Shown here: positions 53,195 to 62,358 of the stretch, one piece after another | How the letters are laid out: each line of letters starts with the position of its first letter | Position numbering within the stretch: position 1 is the first letter of the stretch | Assembly (NCBI GenBank): GCA_017480195.1 | Contig: JAFVBE010000040.1 | Coordinates: 34,798 to 98,797 of the forward strand | Source of the DNA: Lachnospiraceae bacterium | GTDB taxonomy: Bacteria > Bacillota > Clostridia > Lachnospirales > Lachnospiraceae | DNA length: 64,000 bases | Reading direction: 5' to 3' | Position numbers and translations under genes: made by a program | The notes under the pieces: generated by a model | The model's input: only the letters and a program-made list of their open reading frames with translations | Databases searched by the model: none | Told to the model about the DNA's origin: nothing

Positions 53195-55354
53195 TTACTT
53201 GGATAAATCTGCAGTATCATAATGCACAGAGAATTCATTCTTGTCATATGTACGCAGGAACTCTGTCATAATGCGATTTATTACGGTATCGACTTCTTCC
53301 TTGGATAAGTTCATAAGCAGGATTGCAAGCTGAGTGCTGCTGTATCTTGTCACCACATCTACATTACGGACAGAATTAACCATAGCCTTCTCTAATAGCT
53401 CCATAACACGCTCCTGCTCGTCCAAAAATGTCTTTGTTCCCTTTATCTGTGATACCGTAAATAACGCTATCTGAACCTGCATATCGTTACGAACCGCAAG
53501 TGAGCTTATAAATTCATACATTTTCCCAAACTCAGGATAAGCAGCGATAAGCCCACCCTTGTAATGCTCATGGTTCTGTATGATTTCAACCAACTTCTTA
53601 AGGTCGGCTGCCGGATCTGAAAGCTCTTCATTGTAATAGTCCACAGGCTGATGACAATAATATGTATTTCCGCCCTGCTGTTTGGCAACATAAAGCGCCT
53701 TGTTCGCATTTTCGTAAAGGAACATTATCTTATCCTTCTCCGTCACAACCTCAGTTATACCGATCGAAACTGAGAGTCTGCTGACGCGGCTATCAGTCTC
53801 AACCAAATTCTTAACACGCTCCAAGAAGATTTCCGCAAGCTTCTCTGCATCTTCCAAATCATTCAGCTCAGGGAAATAAACTACGAATTCATCCGCTCCG
53901 AAACGCGATATAATCTGGTTTTCAGACAGATTTCTTATCTGCTCTACAGTCTTTTTCAGATATATATCGCCTACGATAAAGCCCTCAATATCATTTATCT
54001 TATGAAAATGGTCAAGATCAAATATAAGCAGACATCCTGTGCCGTATTTAGCTATAGAGTTCTGAATTGCAGCCTTACCCTTGTCACGACCATAGGTGCT
54101 TGTAAGCTCGTCAAGCTCATCCTTATTCTCCCCACCTCTGTCCTCTGCTATATCAATTACTCTCGATAAGATAGTCGAGGTCTGCTGTACAAGTTCTGTC
54201 TCAGCATCAGGATTTACCTTCGGAAGTCTGTCTTCTTGAATCAGCTTAATCATTATATTTGTAATCTCTGTATCCCACTGGGTTCCACAACCTTTTCTAA
54301 GTTCACTTAAGATTTTCTCAGTAGGAAGATGTTTTCTGTACACACGATTAGAGGACATGGCATCATAGGAATCTGCAACAGCTATAATACGCGCTATATA
54401 TGGAATATCATCTCCGGAAAGCCCCTCCGGATAGCCCTTGCCATCTATACGCTCATGGTGATATTTTGCTCCTATCTCAAGTCCCGAAATCATATCAATG
54501 TCCTTTAATATTTCTGCTCCGGCAATAGTATGTCCCTTCATAACCTGGTATTCTTCATTGGTAAGCTTGCCGGGCTTATTAAGCACTGAATCAGGGATAC
54601 TGATTTTACCTATATCATGCAGAAGTCCTATAATACGGATGTTGGATACCTCTACCTCAGACATGCCCAGCTCCGCAGCAATCGCAGCCGAATACTCAGC
54701 AACTCTCCTTGAATGTCCTCGTGTGTATTCGTCCTTCGCATCTATCGTATTGGCAATAGTAGTTATCGTCTGCATAGTCATACGCTCAATGTCGCGGTTT
54801 CTCTCAGTCAGCTCTTTGTTGTATTTTTCATTGGTTTTGTGGATTTCATCATAGATTCTCGTCGCAAGATATGAACCAAGGAAACACAGAAATAAAAGCG
54901 CAAGCTGTATCTCGATATCCTTGCTGTTCGCCGTGGTTATCTCACCACGATTAAATCTCAATAATATGGATATTATATTCAAAAGAGTTGCACAAATACC
55001 GGTCACAAGAATAATAACCGGCTTATGATACAGAACAAGAAGTGAAAGCATTGGAAGTATATATGAAAATACCATCGTCGTGCTTCCGGTAATCATAACA
55101 AAGATATACATTATGAAATATCCGCCCACAATAGTATATCTTAGCGAATATCTGTCAGGCTTTTTGAGATAAAGAATTAAAACAATTATCGCCGGAACTG
55201 CTGTCACAAGCATAAATATAACAAGATAGCCTAAGCTTCTCTGTCCCTTTACAACCTCAAGCGTATAGCTTACAAAGAGGATAAGCACTATCAGCATCCA
55301 TCCATACACAAGGTTACGATTTATCTTTCTTACATGTGAATCTTTCAACAGCAT
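53195..55354 (-). CDS. Membrane HD-GYP phosphodiesterase with C-terminal GGDEF-like domain
   Basis: About 719 residues. The N-terminal membrane region has five or six helices (to about residue 190). An HD-GYP domain follows: [16 protein letters not shown], then KYHHERIDGKGYPEGLSGDD, with all hallmarks of cyclic-di-GMP hydrolysis. A diguanylate-cyclase-like domain follows (LLIFDLDHFHKIND, SRFGADEFVVYF: GADEF replaces GGDEF), then a third region with a repeated cyclase-like fold (QVQIALFTVSQIKG). The start is near 55354 or a TTG at 55348, where GGAGG lies; frames further upstream lack a site. It may link nutrient sensing to cyclic-di-GMP. Confidence 0.88.
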   Translation of the reverse strand: MLLKDSHVRKINRNLVYGWMLIVLILFVSYTLEVVKGQRSLGYLVIFMLVTAVPAIIVLILYLKKPDRYSLRYTIVGGYFIMYIFVMITGSTTMVFSYILPMLSLLVLYHKPVIILVTGICATLLNIISILLRFNRGEITTANSKDIEIQLALLFLCFLGSYLATRIYDEIHKTNEKYNKELTERNRDIERMTMQTITTIANTIDAKDEYTRGHSRRVAEYSAAIAAELGMSEVEVSNIRIIGLLHDIGKISIPDSVLNKPGKLTNEEYQVMKGHTIAGAEILKDIDMISGLEIGAKYHHERIDGKGYPEGLSGDDIPYIARIIAVADSYDAMSSNRVYRKHLPTEKILSELRKGCGTQWDTEITNIMIKLIQEDRLPKVNPDAETELVQQTSTILSRVIDIAEDRGGENKDELDELTSTYGRDKGKAAIQNSIAKYGTGCLLIFDLDHFHKINDIEGFIVGDIYLKKTVEQIRNLSENQIISRFGADEFVVYFPELNDLEDAEKLAEIFLERVKNLVETDSRVSRLSVSIGITEVVTEKDKIMFLYENANKALYVAKQQGGNTYYCHQPVDYYNEELSDPAADLKKLVEIIQNHEHYKGGLIAAYPEFGKMYEFISSLAVRNDMQVQIALFTVSQIKGTKTFLDEQERVMELLEKAMVNSVRNVDVVTRYSSTQLAILLMNLSKEEVDTVINRIMTEFLRTYDKNEFSVHYDTADLSK

Positions 55355-55541
55355 TTCCTCCGATTGTACATAAATATTATTCATGGCTATTGTAACATAA
55401 CCTATTAAATGTAGCAATTTAATATTTTTTTCGTAATATATTTTCATCCTGTTTAAAAGTTCAATGTATTATTATACATAATTCTTGATATAAAATATTA
55501 CAAATGATATAATTTTATAATAAAAACGGGAGATAAATATT

Positions 55542-56387
55542 ATGAATTGTCCATTTTGCGGTATACCGCTTTCAGAAAATGCAGATTTTTGTAATAACTG
55601 TGGCACTTTTATACCCAAGGACGAAACTTCGGAGAAAGAGAATACAAAAATAGAAATTCCCGATAGAAATGCAGCACTAAATAATCTTTTTTCAATGCAG
55701 ACACCTTTGCCGGTTAATGAGCCACAGCTTCATAAAAAAAATAAACATTTCCCGCAGATTAAGCTTCCGGTTTTAATCACATGTATCTTATGTGTAATAA
55801 TAATATTATCGTTGTTTATAATACCAAACATAGGTGTACGAAGAGGAATTGCAGGCATAGGTGAGCCAATTCAGGAAGAAACCGTGGGCTATATTGAAAA
55901 AGATATAGGCGGCTATGAAGTATCCTTTTATCAACAATATACTTATGAGATTGAAGCATTGGTAATACATACCAAAAATTATTACGGTTTGGGGCTTGGC
56001 AACAGACTTGCACCAAGAGATATTGCACTTGCATGGGGTAAGGTAGCTGAATATAACGACAAAATCAATTTTCATTGGAGCCAATCCGGAAGATGGCTTC
56101 GCTGGAAAGTAAATTCCTATGATGAACTTGACCCTGTAGGCAATGTGGAATATGTATCATGCCATACTTCAAATAATCATCTAATAGCTTCCAACAATTC
56201 GGTAAAACGAAAAATCCGAAAGCTAAAAAAGGGAGATCATGTTAAAATCATCGGTTACCTTGTCAATGTTGATGCTGAGAATAAGATGGGCAGAACCTTC
56301 CTCTGGAACTCAAGCACAACCAGAACCGATACAGGAGACGGTGCATGCGAGGTTATTTATGTTACCGATGTTATATGGCTTGATTAA
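55542..56387 (+). CDS. Zinc-ribbon membrane protein of unknown function
   Basis: 281 residues. MNCPFCGIPLSENADFCNNC is an N-terminal zinc ribbon. A linker and one membrane helix (about 75-95, LPVLITCILCVIIILSLFII) are followed by an extracytoplasmic domain (about 105-281). That part has EYNDKINFHWSQSGRWLRWK, then a strand-rich C-terminus (HVKIIGYLVNVDAENKMG, CEVIYVTDVIWLD) with OB-fold-like spacing. I do not recognise the family. It starts a same-strand run with two further unknown genes. Confidence 0.68.
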   Translation: MNCPFCGIPLSENADFCNNCGTFIPKDETSEKENTKIEIPDRNAALNNLFSMQTPLPVNEPQLHKKNKHFPQIKLPVLITCILCVIIILSLFIIPNIGVRRGIAGIGEPIQEETVGYIEKDIGGYEVSFYQQYTYEIEALVIHTKNYYGLGLGNRLAPRDIALAWGKVAEYNDKINFHWSQSGRWLRWKVNSYDELDPVGNVEYVSCHTSNNHLIASNNSVKRKIRKLKKGDHVKIIGYLVNVDAENKMGRTFLWNSSTTRTDTGDGACEVIYVTDVIWLD

Positions 56388-56468
56388 TGAAATATTTCAA
56401 CTACATCATAATGATAATTATACATTTAATACAAGGGTAATTTACTTCAATTATTCAGGAGGAGAAAT

Positions 56469-57986
56469 ATGGGGATGGAATTTAATTTATTAGGAAAGAA
56501 AAAAGAATATCCGGATGGTTTTGACAAAATTTCTGTCGAATTAGGAAACTACATTGCAAAAGCAAACGACAGCTTCAACAATTTTATTGGTTTATATCAA
56601 AGCAACAAAAATCTAAACGAAGTTATCTATTATATGCAGGGGCAGGCATCCGGAATTATAGGTGAGATGTCCCAGCGCGCCGTTTTGATACTTACCGGCT
56701 CAGGCGTAAATATTTCTTTTGAAGATTTTTTTAGTAAATATCAAAATACCATGCAATTTGATTATAATATGCATATTGCCATGACACTCAATGCACAGGC
56801 ACAGGTTATGAACGCATTTTCACAAAGACAGATGATGAAGGGACAGCCTGCAAATCCTAACCAGCTTGATGGCGAGGCAAGAAGCAGTCTGTCTGCACTT
56901 TACAAGGATGAAAGAACTAAGATGATGCTCAGTGAGGCAATCCGTACCTGTATTATAAATATCTACAATACAGTTTTATATGCACTCGTTGAAAATAATA
57001 TATATCCTGAGAGCATTCTTATTTCAAAGAATAAAGCCTCTGAGCTTTATTCAGGAAGCTTTCAGGGATATGCACCTAATGCTGAGCAGATTGTATGTGC
57101 AATATATTCATTTCCGGCAGAAAAACAATATTATGACAGCATCTTCCGGCAGCTTATAGCTGAGGATAGCGAGGATTTTGAACATTTCTTAAAATTCTGG
57201 GGAATAGATTATTTCTATCCGCATATTGCGGAGAAAAGAAAGGCTGCGAAGGATTTTGATGCTAAGATAAAAATGAGTGAACTTGCTAATTTTGACTACA
57301 ATGTATTATCAACAGAGAATTATGTGTTTTTAAGAAATAAGCTTAATGAAATGGGATATTCTGATACCTTAGGATATCCTGAGCTATCCGTCTATTCCGG
57401 TTATATAAAGAACTTCTATCAGAATATATGCCTGTATGAGAATTTCTTTAACAATCCTCTATATATAAGTCATCTTAAAAAGGATGCCTCCCTACAGGAA
57501 TTTATAGAGATTATAAAGCAAGAGCGTGATACTCTTCCTATTAACCCTTACCGCTCTATCTGGATATATGGCGATCCTATGGGTGACAAGGTACCCCTTT
57601 CACCAAAGCAGAACATCCTGCAAGCTGTTGCTTATGAGGGTGACAGTATTATAATTAACTGCCCGCAGGGACTTATGGGCAATAAGGGCATTATGCTCAC
57701 AACAAGATATATTGTTGATTTGGGAAAGAATATCCGTATTCCTTTATCCAATGTAACTGATATCGTCTACTTGGGAGCTGACAATATCCGTATAACTGAC
57801 GGTATGCAGGCGATTGACCTTGGTAAGCTTTCTGCATCATACATCGGAAAGCTTCTTCCTAACCCACAGATGAAAGAGGGTCTTGTGCGCTCTCTCACCT
57901 TTGCATTTTTAAATCTTATAAAAATATACTGCATACGGTATGGCGGCAATCAGTTCTTAGCACAGAGCAATCCATATCTTGTATGA
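56469..57986 (+). CDS. Uncharacterised 505-residue protein with PH-like C-terminus
   Basis: I do not recognise this protein. Residues 1-345 are mostly helical and lack a signal peptide (LNEVIYYMQGQASGIIGEMS, LNAQAQVMNAFSQRQMMKGQ). Residues 380-450 have a strand pattern (GIMLTTRYIVDLGKNIRIPL then SNVTDIVYLGADNIRITDG) like bacterial PH domains. GGAGG lies 6 nt before the ATG. It is 81 bp after the zinc-ribbon gene and 53 bp before the next. It may form a cytosolic partner of the two membrane proteins on either side. Confidence 0.62.
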   Translation: MGMEFNLLGKKKEYPDGFDKISVELGNYIAKANDSFNNFIGLYQSNKNLNEVIYYMQGQASGIIGEMSQRAVLILTGSGVNISFEDFFSKYQNTMQFDYNMHIAMTLNAQAQVMNAFSQRQMMKGQPANPNQLDGEARSSLSALYKDERTKMMLSEAIRTCIINIYNTVLYALVENNIYPESILISKNKASELYSGSFQGYAPNAEQIVCAIYSFPAEKQYYDSIFRQLIAEDSEDFEHFLKFWGIDYFYPHIAEKRKAAKDFDAKIKMSELANFDYNVLSTENYVFLRNKLNEMGYSDTLGYPELSVYSGYIKNFYQNICLYENFFNNPLYISHLKKDASLQEFIEIIKQERDTLPINPYRSIWIYGDPMGDKVPLSPKQNILQAVAYEGDSIIINCPQGLMGNKGIMLTTRYIVDLGKNIRIPLSNVTDIVYLGADNIRITDGMQAIDLGKLSASYIGKLLPNPQMKEGLVRSLTFAFLNLIKIYCIRYGGNQFLAQSNPYLV

Positions 57987-58039
57987 TGAATAAATAGTAT
58001 TATTATAAATATAGATATAATTAAGGAAGATAAAGTAAT

Positions 58040-58783
58040 ATGAAAAACGGTAAGACATTATGCACATTTGAATATTATGCTAATCCGCAGGCTGTGAATA
58101 ATATTATAATTTCATGGCTTAATAATCATCATTTTACATGCTATGAAAGCAATGGTTTTAAATTTGTTAGAGCAGCTAAAAAACAGTATTTTGATTATTA
58201 TTTTAAGGACAACAAGGTTTTCATAGACTTATACTTTGGCAGCCCCCAAAAACCTGTATCATTGAGTGATATTTCTAATGTATCAAAGGCAGAGAAATAT
58301 GGAAATGAAATAGCCGAACTAATATGGAAGATAGATATTCTGTCTACTCAGAACGGTAAAAGCTGCAGTGTATTCCAACTCGGCAGTTCCACCTACAAAA
58401 TAGATAATTTCGCAGAGAGCTGGGAAAAGCAATGCCGAATTTATAGAAATAAATATTTATCTAAGGCTTTTACATTTTTGATTGTTGCGGTATCTGTATT
58501 TATATTTTGTTTAATAAATAAACCACAGACATATACAACATCATATACACAAAATTTCAATGGAATACCAATTACTATGTATAAAGATGAGACAGATATG
58601 ACTTCCTATAAGGTTGAAATTTTTTTAAGTTTAATTATTGCAATTACAGCGACTATTGAATTCTTTTTCACTTCAATATTGGCATTAAAAGCCGAGAAAA
58701 AAAATGTCGCAATATTATTGTTAATTGTCGGCTCAGTAGTATTAATAGGTGGAGTAATGGTATATATCTTAGCCAACTTTTAG
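58040..58783 (+). CDS. Uncharacterised membrane protein, third gene of the cluster
   Basis: 247 residues. The N-terminal 140 residues are soluble (FEYYANPQAVNNIIISWLNN, YYFKDNKVFIDLYFGSPQKP) with alternating strands. Three membrane helices follow (about 142-160, 197-215, 222-243). AAGGA lies before the ATG. It ends in a terminator at 58784-58815. No named family is evident. Together with the two genes upstream it makes a probable three-gene transcript. Confidence 0.62.
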   Translation: MKNGKTLCTFEYYANPQAVNNIIISWLNNHHFTCYESNGFKFVRAAKKQYFDYYFKDNKVFIDLYFGSPQKPVSLSDISNVSKAEKYGNEIAELIWKIDILSTQNGKSCSVFQLGSSTYKIDNFAESWEKQCRIYRNKYLSKAFTFLIVAVSVFIFCLINKPQTYTTSYTQNFNGIPITMYKDETDMTSYKVEIFLSLIIAITATIEFFFTSILALKAEKKNVAILLLIVGSVVLIGGVMVYILANF

Positions 58784-58815
58784 AAAATCAGGGTTTTTTT
58801 AAGACTCTGATTTTT
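58784..58815 (+). terminator. Terminator after the unknown three-gene cluster
   Basis: AAAATCAG (58784-58791) pairs with CTGATTTT (58807-58814), followed by T and a short T-run. It ends against the acylphosphatase stop on the other strand. Confidence 0.6.
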
Positions 58816-59080
58816 ATCTTACCTCAAAACTTCTTTCATGCTCATCAACCGATATATCCCTTATATCAATATCCTCAATATATATAAATCTTTGTCTGCC
58901 AAGATTAATTATCAGTTGGTCAATCGCAGCATCACTGCCCTGCACCTCCATAAGCACAGTTCCATCCCACTGATTTTTCACCCAGCCTGTAAGACCTAGG
59001 CTTTCTGCTATATGATAAGAGCGATATCTGAAGCCTACACCCTGTACCATACCTGAAAATGTTATTTGCTTACGAACCAT
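58814..59080 (-). CDS. acyP: Acylphosphatase
   Basis: Small enzyme that hydrolyses acyl phosphates. FSGMVQGVGFRYRSYHIAES includes catalytic Arg18; TGWVKNQWDGTVLMEVQG includes catalytic Asn36. It is 88 residues, the standard length. GGAGG lies 6 nt before the ATG. alkD lies 87 bp upstream on the same strand. Confidence 0.96.
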   Translation of the reverse strand: MVRKQITFSGMVQGVGFRYRSYHIAESLGLTGWVKNQWDGTVLMEVQGSDAAIDQLIINLGRQRFIYIEDIDIRDISVDEHERSFEVR

Positions 59081-59167
59081 ATATATCCTCCATATTAAGA
59101 AAAGCTTTATTTATATATCTGTTTTTTTATCTGCAATCTACAGATATATTCAGCAAATTGTATAAGC

Positions 59168-59863
59168 TCATTTTATCCTTAGAGTCCTTAAGTATTCCTT
59201 CTGATTAGGAGTGATGCGATAGCTCTCTACCGCCTTTTGAATAGTCTTATTATGTGTCCACTTGGCAAGTCTTTTCTCTTCTATAAATGGAATTATCGCC
59301 TCATACTGCTTGGCAAGCGCTGTAGCAAAATACCACGCAATCATCATCCTTATATAATATTCCTCTGAGTGAATTTCCGCTATAAGCTCCGGATAAGATA
59401 TGTCGAAATCCTCTTCAAGAAAATACGACATAAGACATTTGATTGCAAATCTTACCGTATATGTATGGTCTGATTTTATCCATTTCATAATGTAAGGTAG
59501 AAGTTCTCTGTTGTACTTCTTAAAAGCATTTGGCGTAAGCTGGTCGCAAGTGCCCCAATTATCTATGTATCCTAAGAACTTCTCAACCTCAGCTACACAG
59601 GTTTCAAAATTCTTCTCCTCGGATATAATGAAGGCATGGAGCTGATTTTCCTCAAAATATCTATGCGGGAGTGTATCTAAAAATGAATCTATATCTTCTC
59701 TCTTCTTAAGCTCCTTCGCATACTTTCTAAGTTCGGGAGTCCGTATACCTATCATAGTACCTGAATCAATGTTAGTTATAATTTTTCCATTGAACTCTGC
59801 ATATTCCTCGTCTCTTAATGATAGTAATCGTTCTTCAATCTCTATATTAATATTTTTACTCAT
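59168..59863 (-). CDS. DNA alkylation repair protein (AlkD-like HEAT-repeat glycosylase)
   Basis: 231 residues, built of HEAT-like helical repeats. GTMIGIRTPELRKYAKELKK, FIDNWGTCDQLTP-type YIDNWGTCDQLTPNAFKKY (an Asp/Thr-rich DNA-facing stretch), and RMMIAWYFATALAKQYEAII match the family. AlkD enzymes excise bulky or charged N-alkyl bases without flipping them. Whether this one is active is inferred. GGAGG lies 9 nt before the ATG. Confidence 0.9.
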   Translation of the reverse strand: MSKNINIEIEERLLSLRDEEYAEFNGKIITNIDSGTMIGIRTPELRKYAKELKKREDIDSFLDTLPHRYFEENQLHAFIISEEKNFETCVAEVEKFLGYIDNWGTCDQLTPNAFKKYNRELLPYIMKWIKSDHTYTVRFAIKCLMSYFLEEDFDISYPELIAEIHSEEYYIRMMIAWYFATALAKQYEAIIPFIEEKRLAKWTHNKTIQKAVESYRITPNQKEYLRTLRIK

Positions 59864-60083
59864 ATGTAATCTCCTCCCATCATACTTTATCTATAATCTC
59901 AAATGGCAGCCTGATGTGCCTGACAACAACTTCCAAAATATACTATCACATATCTTCAAAAGCATTTTGTAAAACTCATATGAATATGTTATACTTTATA
60001 AGTAAATTTTTCAACAAGACATTTATTTTATTTTAAATAATTACGATATAAATTTATATAGCACTTACAAAGGAGAGAAACGA

Positions 60084-60974
60084 ATGATTTACATAGATGG
60101 AATCGGTTATGTCAATGAACTAAACACTAATATAGTAAGTGTAAATAACACTCAACAAGTTAAATCCAATGATTTTGATAAAATTTTAGAACAGGAAACT
60201 GCAAACCTGAACGGAAATAGAGAGCTTACTCTCGAAGAGATTTTCAGGGAGGCTTCACAAAAATACGGTATATCTGAGGAAGTGCTCAAGGCTGTTGCTT
60301 ACACAGAATCTCGATTTAATCCTAATGACACATCATCATCAGGTGCTATGGGCATAATGCAGCTTATGCCGGAAACAGCCAAAGCTTTAGGAGTAGAAAA
60401 TGCCTACGACCCTTATGAAAACATTATGGGTGGTGCAAAGTTATTAAAGCAGCTTTCAGATTTATATGATGGTGATTTGAATATGATGCTTGCCGGTTAT
60501 AATGCCGGAACAGGTGCTGTAAGGAAATACGGCGGTATACCACCTTATGAAAGCGTAAATCATTATATAGCTAAGGTTCGCGATGTGCTCGACTCAGGTG
60601 TTGCAAATAGTATTCCTGATGCTACATATACCATAAATGCAGCAAATCAAAGTGAAGCTTATTCAAATACTGCTTTAAATACTTACAACAATACTAATTC
60701 TACCAGTAACTCTGCACTAAGCGAAGTTGCCGCCACATTACAAAAGACCGGAGAGACCGATACTACCAACATATATGATTACAGAACGGGTAACAGCCTG
60801 AATAGTCTGCTATCATATTCACAGTACGAGCTTTTACTTACCTTCTACGAAAACATGCTGGAAATAATATCTAAGATTGGTGATACCGGAAATGACGATG
60901 ACAGCGCATCTTCGTTCCTGTATAATAATCTTACATATAACAAGAATACATTGAAGCTTTTTTCCGACAATTAA
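60084..60974 (+). CDS. Lytic transglycosylase-type (SLT) protein without a signal peptide
   Basis: 296 residues. The SLT domain (about 50-165) has catalytic Glu in AVAYTESRFNPNDTSSSGAM, then GIMQLMPETAKALG and MMLAGYNAGTGAVRKYGG. The N-terminus (MIYIDGIGYVNELNTNIVSV) is not a signal peptide. A C-terminal Thr/Asn/Ser-rich linker leads to LSYSQYELLLTFYENMLEII, a possible coiled coil. Similar clostridial proteins belong to flagellar or phage peptidoglycan-clearing functions; here no flagellar gene is seen. AAAGGAG precedes the ATG. Confidence 0.88.
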   Translation: MIYIDGIGYVNELNTNIVSVNNTQQVKSNDFDKILEQETANLNGNRELTLEEIFREASQKYGISEEVLKAVAYTESRFNPNDTSSSGAMGIMQLMPETAKALGVENAYDPYENIMGGAKLLKQLSDLYDGDLNMMLAGYNAGTGAVRKYGGIPPYESVNHYIAKVRDVLDSGVANSIPDATYTINAANQSEAYSNTALNTYNNTNSTSNSALSEVAATLQKTGETDTTNIYDYRTGNSLNSLLSYSQYELLLTFYENMLEIISKIGDTGNDDDSASSFLYNNLTYNKNTLKLFSDN

Positions 60975-60994
60975 ATAAATGTTTATATTAGCAA

Positions 60995-61292
60995 AGTCGG
61001 TTATAGGGTATGGTATACTTTGATTGATCAATATACTTTCTTATATATACGAATATGAAAAGGCAGTTTGCCAACACGCAAGCAATTTACTAAATCAGTC
61101 AACTCAAATTCTCTGCGCTCTGCACGAAACAGACAACTCGCTTACGCTCAAACAGTCTGTTTCTGAGCGAGCCCATTCGAATTCTCGTTGCTGATTTTAC
61201 ATAAATTGTGCGAATCATTGGCATAACTGCCTTTTCATATCCGTTATACTATTAATCTGCAAGGTCAATCAAAGTATACCCCCTCTAACCGA
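60995..61292. repeat. Long imperfect palindrome (copy B), 298 bp
   Basis: The outer arms carry GGTATACTTTGATTGA (left) and TCAATCAAAGTATACC (right), extended by GTCGGTTA and TAACCGAC. Inner arms 61052-61073 and 61217-61239 (ATATGAAAAGGCAGTTTGCC with its complement) also match. The core (61088-61221) is homologous, in reverse, to the core of copy A at 11474-11606. The outer arms are not related to those of copy A. Confidence 0.85.
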
Positions 61293-61330
61293 CACGCTAC
61301 GCGTGTATAAATAAATTAAATTAATAATAT

Positions 61331-61364
61331 AGCTTGAATATCACGATTTATCGTGATGTTCAAG
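61331..61364. repeat. Perfect-stem hairpin between the two long palindromes
   Basis: GCTTGAATATCACGA pairs with TCGTGATGTTCAAGC across TTTA with a single T/C difference. On the minus strand it is followed by TATATTATTAATTT, so it could be a terminator for leftward transcription. Confidence 0.55.
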
Positions 61365-61365
61365 C

Positions 61366-61668
61366 CGGCAGGTATAGAATTAACCGACTGTATATTCTAC
61401 CTGCTCCTAATTGTGATTCATTGAGAATACTTAGAGGTTCACGATTTTCATAACTATCGATTAAGCACATGCAGAGCAAACTGTCTGAGAAAATACGAAG
61501 AACCATCTGAACAAAGTGTTTTGGTCAGATGGTTCATAAAGAGTATTTTCGAGTTTTTGTCTGCATGTGCCAATCAAAAATCGATAGTGAAAATCGTAGA
61601 ACCTCTTAGTGTTCGAAATGTGCAATTGGAGCAGGTACGAATATACATTCGGTTAATTCTATACCTGC
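61366..61668. repeat. Long imperfect palindrome (element E), 303 bp
   Basis: GGCAGGTATAGAATTAACCG at the left end pairs with the last 20 bases (61649-61668). Pairing continues inwards, for example AGAATACTTAGAGGTTC with GAACCTCTTAGTGTTC, GCACATGCAGA with TCTGCATGTGC, and AAAATAC with GTATTTT. The centre is a hairpin GAACCATCTGA with TCAGATGGTTC (61499-61534). No similarity to the other four palindromes was found by eye, apart from GAGCAGG motifs near the arms. Confidence 0.85.
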
Positions 61669-61844
61669 CCTTCCTGCGCCAAAAATTTATTTATATTACT
61701 TATTACAATATTGCTGATTTTTAATAATTTGTTACTGCATCGCAACATTTTCCTAAAATGCAACTAAATATAACATTGATGTTAGTTTTGGTTTGTTGAC
61801 ATTACATTTTATAAATGATTAAATATCACTAAGAGGTGAATAAT

Positions 61845-62234
61845 ATGAGTATTCAATATAGTAAATTAAAAATGTACAGGAAGCAAAACGGTTTTTCACA
61901 GGAGGATATAGCCGAAAAGTTAGGTGTGTCTCGTCAGGCTGTGGCAAAATGGGAAAACGGAGAATCCCTTCCTGACATAGAAAGCTGCGTGAAATTAGCA
62001 GATATATATGGAACTACGGTAGATATACTTATCAGAAAAATAAAAGAAGAAGAACACAGAGACGGCAAGCATATATTCGGATTGTGTAAGCTTAATGATA
62101 AGGGGCAGATTACACTTCCTGCAAGCTGTAGAAAGGTATTTGACCTAAAGACCGGTGATTCAATCTTAGTCTTGGGGGATGAAGACAAAGGAATCGCACT
62201 AGTCAATATGAAAAATTCTTTTGATAATATATGA
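61845..62234 (+). CDS. XRE-type regulator with AbrB-like C-terminal domain
   Basis: 129 residues. The N-terminal helix-turn-helix is YRKQNGFSQEDIAEKLGVSR then QAVAKWENGESLPDIESCVK. A linker leads to an AbrB/SpoVT-like fold: GLCKLNDKGQITLPASCRKV and FDLKTGDSILVLGDED. Two DNA-binding modules in one small protein is a known but uncommon layout in clostridia. The start at 61845 has AAGAGGTG upstream. It probably controls the ABC exporter 125 bp downstream on the same strand. Confidence 0.88.
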   Translation: MSIQYSKLKMYRKQNGFSQEDIAEKLGVSRQAVAKWENGESLPDIESCVKLADIYGTTVDILIRKIKEEEHRDGKHIFGLCKLNDKGQITLPASCRKVFDLKTGDSILVLGDEDKGIALVNMKNSFDNI

Positions 62235-62358
62235 AACAATGAGCAAAATTACGATTATGCTTTCATAGTGCGACATTTTACAAATAATAATATTGAGCCA
62301 TAGGTGAGATATTAAATATGAGATACTAAATATGAGCTATTAAATGCGAGGTTATTAT

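Larger units (their letters stand above)
60975..61844. other. Repeat-rich 870-bp gap between slt and the XRE regulator
   Basis: This gap has no credible coding frame. It contains a 298-bp palindrome (60995-61292), two small hairpins (61291-61305 and 61331-61364) and a 303-bp palindrome (61366-61668). It is the longest non-coding interval in the window. The final 170 bp is AT-rich and should hold the promoter of the XRE gene. Confidence 0.8.

Noticed and set aside
53195-55447. HD-GYP protein starting at 55447
   Set aside because: No ribosome site there; GGAGG lies only before 55354/55348 and the first 31 residues are not typical.
61521-61724. 67-residue frame in element E
   Set aside because: It lies across one arm of the palindrome, has no ribosome site and no recognisable motif.
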